NCBI GenBank assembly: GCA_046331245.1
Contig: JAXLRH010000007.1
Coordinates: 159,615-223,614, forward strand
Source of the DNA: SSF14 sp046331245
GTDB taxonomy: Bacteria > Actinomycetota > Acidimicrobiia > Acidimicrobiales > Microtrichaceae
Reading direction: 5' to 3'
Length of the DNA stretch: 64,000 bases
This document shows, one piece after another, positions 59,510 to 64,000 of this stretch. The stretch's first letter is position 1. The number at the start of each line of letters is the position of its first letter. A program made the translations under genes and the position numbers. A model generated the notes under the pieces. It ran no database searches. It had not been told where the DNA came from and saw only the letters and a list, made by a program, of their open reading frames with translations.

Positions 59510-61264
59510 TCAGCTGTGGGCGAGCGCTGCGGTGCGGCCGTCGAGCCAGGCGTCGAGCGCCGACACCGAGATGGGGTTCATGAACTCGAGGTGCGTCAGC
59601 AGCGGCTTCAGGAAGTTGCCGTAGAGCTCCCCGGTGGGGACCTGCCCGAACCCACGTCCGTCCGCCGGCATCGACGGCACGCCACCGGCCGACAGCCACG
59701 ACGGGATCGCGCCGACCTTCGGCCCGACCATCGGCACGCCGAGCAGCGAGATCATCCGCTCGGTGCTGGTGTTGGGCACGATGCCGTCGTCGACCGCGTA
59801 GGACAGGTAGATCGGCGTCCTCCGGTCGCGGATGCGGTCGAGGTAGTGCGTGTTGTCGGAGCGGTCGAGCAGGTTCTGCGCGAAGAACGTGAGCACGTGC
59901 GTCTCGCCGTACGGGGCACCCACCGGCACGATGCCCTTGAACAGCTCCCACACGAGCGAGTGGAACAGCGTGTCCATGATGCCCGAGCCCGGCACCTGGA
60001 GGAACGCCCCCTCCACCTCGGGGGCCAGGGCGAGGAACGTCGCCCCGAGCACGCCGCCGAGCGACGTCCCCTCGTAGAGCACGTGGCTCACGTCGAGGTC
60101 GGGCACGCCGTCGCCACCGGTCGGGGCGAGCCAGTTGCGCGGCAGCACATCGAGCGAACCCAGGTGCTGCTTGATCGCGAGGAGCAGCGAGAGCTGGTCG
60201 AGCTCGCCCTGCAGGAGCAGCGACTCGACCCGGCCCAGCAGCACCGGATAGGCGAGGTCGAGGATGTGACCGCCCTCGTTGATGCGCGACCCGTGGTTGG
60301 GCACGTCGATGCCGATGGTCGCGTAGCCCTTCGCAGCGTTCTGGCCGGCGACCACGAGCATCGTCTCCTTGAAGACGGTGATGCCGTGGCCGTACATCAC
60401 GACGGGGGCGCCGCCGCTGCCCGCGGGACGATCCGGGAGGACGGCCATGAAGTCGACCCACTCCGGATGGCCGGTGGCCGTGCCGTCGCGCGAGATGACG
60501 CCCTGGGCGTCGCGGAAGTCGGTGATGCGGATCTGACCCGACACGACGGCCGCACCGCCGATGAGCGACGGCTGCGACACGATGTTGCGCACGGGGTGGT
60601 CGTCGGCACGCACGAGGCCGGCCATCCGGTCGACGTCACCGACGATCGACTGCTTGGACCGGATGACGAACGTCGTGGTGGACGTAAAGTCGCGCACGTG
60701 TGCCGTCGCGACGAAGCGGTGGCCGTACTCGAACCGCGTGCGGGGCCAGGCCAGCAGGATGTTCTTGACGCCGTTCTCGTCGGGGCCCTGCGTGGACATC
60801 TCCGCACGGATCGGCACGAGCTCGCCGTTGGTGACGTCGCGCACCTGCACCAGGTCGCCGCCGTCGGCGGGCACCGACACGTCGGCGAGCGCCTCGGGCA
60901 CCTGGAACACCACGGGCGTCAGCGGTGAGAAGCCGTCCGCCCCGATGAGCGCCTCGTGCGCCTCGTCACGCGGGCCGAGCTGGTCGAGCACCTCGCGGTC
61001 GACCGCGTTGGGCGGCATCTCGACGTGGTACCCCGTCGCGGTGTTGGCATCGGGGATCAGCCAGCGATCCGAGGGGAACGGCAGGATGCACGACCGCGAC
61101 GGCGCGCCGCACGGCGCGTCCGGCGCATCACCGGAGCGTTGCACGCCGCCGGCGAAGAGCGGGCCGGGCCCGGTACACGCGGCGAGCGCCGCCGTGGCGA
61201 CGGCGATGGACGCGGCCATGCGCACACGCGCGCCCCGCACCCGTACTCCCCTGGTTTCCCCCAT
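59510..61264 (-). CDS. secreted lipoprotein esterase/lipase-like alpha/beta hydrolase
   Basis: A 584-residue exported lipoprotein with a lipobox, ALAAC, ending about residue 30. The extracytoplasmic part starts with CGAPSRSCILPFPSDRWLIPD, as in large bacterial lipases with a mostly beta N-terminal domain. The hydrolase domain has VVMYGHGITVFKET (oxyanion region), the nucleophile in LYEGTSLGGVLGATFL, a possible acid in YAVDDGIVP and a late His in LTHLEFMNP. Start ATG 61264; ATG 61219 is an alternative that leaves a shorter signal. It resembles the partial gene at the window end in segments such as YGHG. Confidence 0.82.
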   Translation of the reverse strand: MGETRGVRVRGARVRMAASIAVATAALAACTGPGPLFAGGVQRSGDAPDAPCGAPSRSCILPFPSDRWLIPDANTATGYHVEMPPNAVDREVLDQLGPRDEAHEALIGADGFSPLTPVVFQVPEALADVSVPADGGDLVQVRDVTNGELVPIRAEMSTQGPDENGVKNILLAWPRTRFEYGHRFVATAHVRDFTSTTTFVIRSKQSIVGDVDRMAGLVRADDHPVRNIVSQPSLIGGAAVVSGQIRITDFRDAQGVISRDGTATGHPEWVDFMAVLPDRPAGSGGAPVVMYGHGITVFKETMLVVAGQNAAKGYATIGIDVPNHGSRINEGGHILDLAYPVLLGRVESLLLQGELDQLSLLLAIKQHLGSLDVLPRNWLAPTGGDGVPDLDVSHVLYEGTSLGGVLGATFLALAPEVEGAFLQVPGSGIMDTLFHSLVWELFKGIVPVGAPYGETHVLTFFAQNLLDRSDNTHYLDRIRDRRTPIYLSYAVDDGIVPNTSTERMISLLGVPMVGPKVGAIPSWLSAGGVPSMPADGRGFGQVPTGELYGNFLKPLLTHLEFMNPISVSALDAWLDGRTAALAHS

Positions 61265-61306
61265 AGGTTGCGCATCATACGCAGCCGGACGGGGGCGACG
61301 AAAGGG

Positions 61307-61738
61307 TCAGGCCACGCCGGGCGGAGGGGGCGGTGGCGGCGCCATCGACCCCGGAGGCGGTGGCGGTGGCGGCGGGGTCATGGAGCCCGGAGGCGGGGGT
61401 GGCGGCGCAGCTGCCGCCGGCGGAGGCGGCGGCGCGACCGCTCCCGGCGGCGGCGGAGCCGCGGCAGCGGCTCCCGGAGGCGGCGGCGCCGAGGCCACCG
61501 CGGAGACCCCGAGCCGGCCACCCGGCACCTGGGCCTCGAGCGCCCGCAGCTGTTCGATCAACGCGGCGATGTCACCGTCGGTCTGCGCGTCGGCGCGGCC
61601 CTGCTCACGCTCGAAGACCTTGGCGCCGAGCTGCTGGAACAGCGGCACCGAGTCCCGGTGTGGGTTGGGCCCGTCGAGCGACGAGACGGCCTGCTCGGCT
61701 TTCGCTGCGAGCTCCTTGGCCTTGTCCATGAATCCCAT
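61307..61738 (-). CDS. hypothetical protein with long proline-rich tail
   Basis: A 143-residue protein. Residues 1-75 are a charged helical domain (GFMDKAKELAAKAEQAVSSLD, then DIAALIEQLRALEAQVPGG). Residues 83-143 consist almost only of Pro with Ala/Gly/Met/Ser in repeated blocks ending PPGSM. No signal or membrane segment is present. Such tails bind SH3-like or WW-like partners or serve as spacers. The DNA of the tail is a G/C-strand-skewed low-complexity repeat that may vary in length. It is divergent from the crotonase gene. Confidence 0.7.
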   Translation of the reverse strand: MGFMDKAKELAAKAEQAVSSLDGPNPHRDSVPLFQQLGAKVFEREQGRADAQTDGDIAALIEQLRALEAQVPGGRLGVSAVASAPPPPGAAAAAPPPPGAVAPPPPPAAAAPPPPPPGSMTPPPPPPPPGSMAPPPPPPPGVA

Positions 61739-61799
61739 GGCGTCCTCCCATCTCCTGACGCGGCCTCAGCGTAACCGGCGCACTTGTAGGGTGTTCGCC

Positions 61800-62522
61800 A
61801 TGTCTGACACCGCTCCTGCGACCGACCTCGTCACCACTCGCATCGATGGCGACGTGGCCGTGATCACCCTCGACGACGGCAAGGCCAACGCCATCTCGTT
61901 CGACGTGCTCGACGGTCTGCACGCCGCGCTCGACTCGGCGTTCGAGACGTCGAAGGCCGTGGTGCTGATGGGCCGCGAGGGCAAGTTCTCGGCCGGCTTC
62001 AACCTCAAGATCATGACCGGCGACATCGCCGACGCCCGGCGTCTGCTGGGTGGCGGGGCCGAGCTCGCGATCCGGATCCTCGAGGCGCCGAAGCCGGTGG
62101 TGTTCGGCGTGACCGGTCACGCACTCGCCATGGGCGGCATCCTCACCGTCACCGCCGACTACCGCGTCGGCGGCGAGGGCGCGTTCAAGATCGGGCTCAA
62201 CGAGGTCGCCATCGGCATGCCGGTGCCGAGCTTCGCCGTCGAGCTGTGCCGCGACCGGCTCGCCAAGAAGTGGTTCACGCGGTGCGTGCAGCACGCCGAG
62301 CTCACGTCGCCCGACCACGCGGTCGAGGCCGGCTTCCTCGACGAGGTCGTCATGCTCGACCAGGTCGAGGCCCGTGCCGTTGCGGTCGCCCAGCACCTTG
62401 CGGACACCGTCCACCCGGGCCCGTTCCGCGTCACACGCGCCACCATCCGCTCCGGCCTGGCCGAGCAGCTGCGGGCGAACCTCGCCGCCGACCTCGCGCT
62501 GTTCGACGTCACCGCGGGGTGA
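61800..62522 (+). CDS. enoyl-CoA hydratase/isomerase (crotonase) family protein
   Basis: A 240-residue crotonase-fold protein. Family blocks are VAVITLDDGKANAISFDVLDGL, GREGKFSAGFNLKIM (oxyanion hole) and GVTGHALAMGGILTVTADYRVGGEGAFKIGLNEVAIGMPVP, the latter with the second oxyanion glycine. ATG 61800 is chosen; the upstream frame overlaps the proline-rich gene on the other strand. Its stop overlaps the glutaredoxin-like GTG. It hydrates or isomerises an enoyl-CoA, substrate unknown. Confidence 0.9.
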   Translation: MSDTAPATDLVTTRIDGDVAVITLDDGKANAISFDVLDGLHAALDSAFETSKAVVLMGREGKFSAGFNLKIMTGDIADARRLLGGGAELAIRILEAPKPVVFGVTGHALAMGGILTVTADYRVGGEGAFKIGLNEVAIGMPVPSFAVELCRDRLAKKWFTRCVQHAELTSPDHAVEAGFLDEVVMLDQVEARAVAVAQHLADTVHPGPFRVTRATIRSGLAEQLRANLAADLALFDVTAG

Positions 62523-62836
62523 GTGACCCCATGACCGAGGGCACGACGGGCGAGGCGGGCATCACCTTCTACTGGCGGCCCGGTTGCGGCTTCTGCGCGC
62601 GGCTCGAGCACGCCCTGGTCGGCGCCGACATCCCGCTCGACCGCCACAACATCTGGGAGGACGACACCGCCGCCGCCGCCGTGCGCTCGATCGCACGCGG
62701 CAACGAGACCGTGCCCACCGTGGTCATCGGCCCCGTGGGTCTCGTGAACCCGTCCCCGAACGAGGTCGTCGAGGCGATGCGCCGGCACACGCCGGAGCTC
62801 CTGCCCGCCGGCCTGCGCGAGGGCACGGGCCGGTAG
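62519..62836 (+). CDS. glutaredoxin-like (mycoredoxin-type) protein
   Basis: A 105-residue thioredoxin-fold protein with the redox motif CGFC in FYWRPGCGFCARLEHAL, the cis-proline in NETVPTVVIGP, and a C-terminal helix EVVEAMRRHTPEL. The spacing suits mycoredoxins/glutaredoxins, which reduce mixed disulfides with mycothiol. GTG 62519 overlaps the crotonase stop (GTGA); ATG 62531 is an alternative start. Confidence 0.85.
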   Translation: MSDPMTEGTTGEAGITFYWRPGCGFCARLEHALVGADIPLDRHNIWEDDTAAAAVRSIARGNETVPTVVIGPVGLVNPSPNEVVEAMRRHTPELLPAGLREGTGR

Positions 62837-62845
62837 CTCGGTTCG

Positions 62846-64000
62846 TCAGTAGTCGAGGTCGGCGCGGTGCTTGGCGGTGCAGGGCGCACCGTCGCAGGCG
62901 TCGACGAACTTGCCGTCCGGCCGGAAGAACGCGTCCTTCTCGGCGATCGAGCCGGTGGCGCGGCGGGGATCCTCGTGGGGGTCCGCGCACTTCGCGTCCT
63001 TCTCGATCTGGTCCTTCGTCTTGCCCGCGCAGGCGGCGGCGAACGCCGGTGACGCGGCGGGCGTGATGTTGCCGGGAGGCGGCGGCAACGAGCCGCTGTC
63101 CCAGTACACGAGCATCGAACGATCGGTCGGGAACTTCGTGAGCGTCTGCAGGCCGTAGAACGGCTTGGCGTCGGGATGCCGTCCGGGGGCGAGCGCCGGA
63201 CCTCGTACGGCGGCGCCGATGGTGCGGGCCTCCATCTCGGCCGCGTAGGTCGAGACCTGGTGGTCGCCGAACCCGACGTCCAGCACGACCTGGTGCTTCG
63301 GAGTCTTCGCGTACGGATGGTCGGTCATGTGCTGGGCGTACGCCTGCGCCTCCCCGCGGTCCCAGAGCATCGACAGGATCGGGTACAGCAGCGCCTGGTC
63401 GATCGGGTCGGGGTAGGCGCCCTTGAGCACGGCGAAGTACTCGCTGAAGTCGACGCTCCTCGACAGCAGCAGCGCGTAGTCCATGCCCGGCACGCCCAGC
63501 ACGGCCTTCGTCCACTCGGTGGACACGGCGGTGGCGGCCCCGCCCATGATGCCGCCCTGGCTGTTGCCGTCGTAGTAGGCCTCGGTGCCGTCGATCACGC
63601 TCGCACCGCCCGCCGACGCGAACGCCGGGTCCTTCGCGAAGCCGTCCTTCGCCGTCATCTCCCGGGCGAGCACGAGCTGGTCGAGGATGCCCTGCTGACT
63701 CCGGTCGGGGAGGCTCGGGAACAGCGACACGTCGTTGAGGATCTTCACGGCGTTGCCGACGTCGCCCTCGCTCATGCCGATCCAGTCGGTGGCGCAGTAC
63801 ATCATGTCGTTGGTCGACGCGATCTTCGCGACCTGGGAGTTCTCGGCCTCGTCGGCGCCGCCCAGCAATCCGTGGCCGTACACGACCGGCCGGGTCGTGC
63901 CGCCTGTCCCCGCGAGCGCCTTGGCCGGGATCTGGCAGGTGAAGTTCGCCGCGTAGTCGTAGCCCGCGTACGTCGGGAGCTCGCCGGACGCCGAGCCCGT
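62846..64000 (-). CDS. large secreted-type hydrolase, partial (5' end outside window)
   Basis: The C-terminal 384 residues of a hydrolase whose beginning lies beyond 64000; the frame is open to the window edge (reading GELPTYAGYDYAANFTCQ there). Features are VVYGHGLLGGADEAE, the nucleophile elbow AYYDGNSQGGIMGGA, VLDVGFGDHQVSTYAAE (likely acid/His region) and a Cys-containing C-terminus (DACDGAPCTAKH). It resembles the lipoprotein at 59510 in layout and length. A candidate start at GTG 63883 is rejected because the upstream residues read as continuous protein. Confidence 0.78.
   Translation of the reverse strand, partial: TGSASGELPTYAGYDYAANFTCQIPAKALAGTGGTTRPVVYGHGLLGGADEAENSQVAKIASTNDMMYCATDWIGMSEGDVGNAVKILNDVSLFPSLPDRSQQGILDQLVLAREMTAKDGFAKDPAFASAGGASVIDGTEAYYDGNSQGGIMGGAATAVSTEWTKAVLGVPGMDYALLLSRSVDFSEYFAVLKGAYPDPIDQALLYPILSMLWDRGEAQAYAQHMTDHPYAKTPKHQVVLDVGFGDHQVSTYAAEMEARTIGAAVRGPALAPGRHPDAKPFYGLQTLTKFPTDRSMLVYWDSGSLPPPPGNITPAASPAFAAACAGKTKDQIEKDAKCADPHEDPRRATGSIAEKDAFFRPDGKFVDACDGAPCTAKHRADLDY

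Noticed and set aside
61316..61500. GGCGGC/GGAGGC-rich tract as a CRISPR or structural repeat array
   Set aside because: Units are irregular and short, there are no spacers, and the tract is explained as coding for proline blocks in an open frame.

Overview
The window is high-GC, gene-dense chromosomal DNA of an actinomycete, most probably a member of the class Acidimicrobiia (Ilumatobacter-like). This rests on F420-dependent LLM-class oxidoreductases, a mycobacterial-type methionine aminopeptidase with a proline-rich N-terminal extension, a DUF5925 AAA+ ATPase, many GTG starts and GTGA/ATGA overlaps, and a galU-moeA neighbourhood also seen in mycobacteria. I see no prophage, insertion sequence, CRISPR array or rRNA. 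There is one tRNA gene, tRNA-Ala(CGC).

Region by region. 0-9.9 kb: a CoA-thioester catabolic locus (acyl-CoA dehydrogenase, acyl-CoA ligase, CaiB/BaiF CoA-transferase, two F420-dependent oxidoreductases, two START-like proteins) with an internal TetR regulator. The same palindromic operator (TCTGACG-N3-CGTCAGA) lies in front of three of its transcription units, which suggests one local regulon. 9.9-19.2 kb: a lipoprotein phospholipase C, an SDR, a translationally coupled trio (a phosphodiesterase that looks circularly permuted, an AMP-ligase, DUF4262), an EamA transporter, a prepilin peptidase and a beta-helix exoprotein. 19.2-26.6 kb: a large surface protein with tandem FnIII repeats, then a PadR-XdhC fusion followed by modABC for molybdate uptake. 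26.6-38.1 kb: tRNA-Ala, moaC, an ECF sigma factor with its partner gene, an O-antigen-ligase-like gene, moaA, moeA, galU, then a CIRCE-controlled FmdB zinc ribbon, map and a CpaB-like SAF protein. Molybdate import, cofactor synthesis (moaA, moaC, moeA) and an XdhC-type maturation factor therefore lie within about 14 kb.

38-48 kb: two tandem TldE/PmbA paralogs, an acyltransferase, a polysaccharide deacetylase, a DHA2-type MFS exporter, DUF427, a COG2345-like HTH regulator and TldD. 48-64 kb: membrane proteins, an ABC exporter of the MacB/FtsX type, an alpha/beta hydrolase, a flippase-like protein, dxs, a second ECF sigma-partner pair, an NfuA-type Fe-S protein, two large secreted hydrolases (the last cut by the window end), a crotonase and a glutaredoxin-like protein.

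Quality caution: conserved proteins switch reading frame repeatedly at about 28.8-32.0 kb and 43.8-46.6 kb, and once at about 38.8 kb. The pattern looks more like consensus indel errors than decay, so entries there are flagged and their protein sequences should not be trusted residue by residue.
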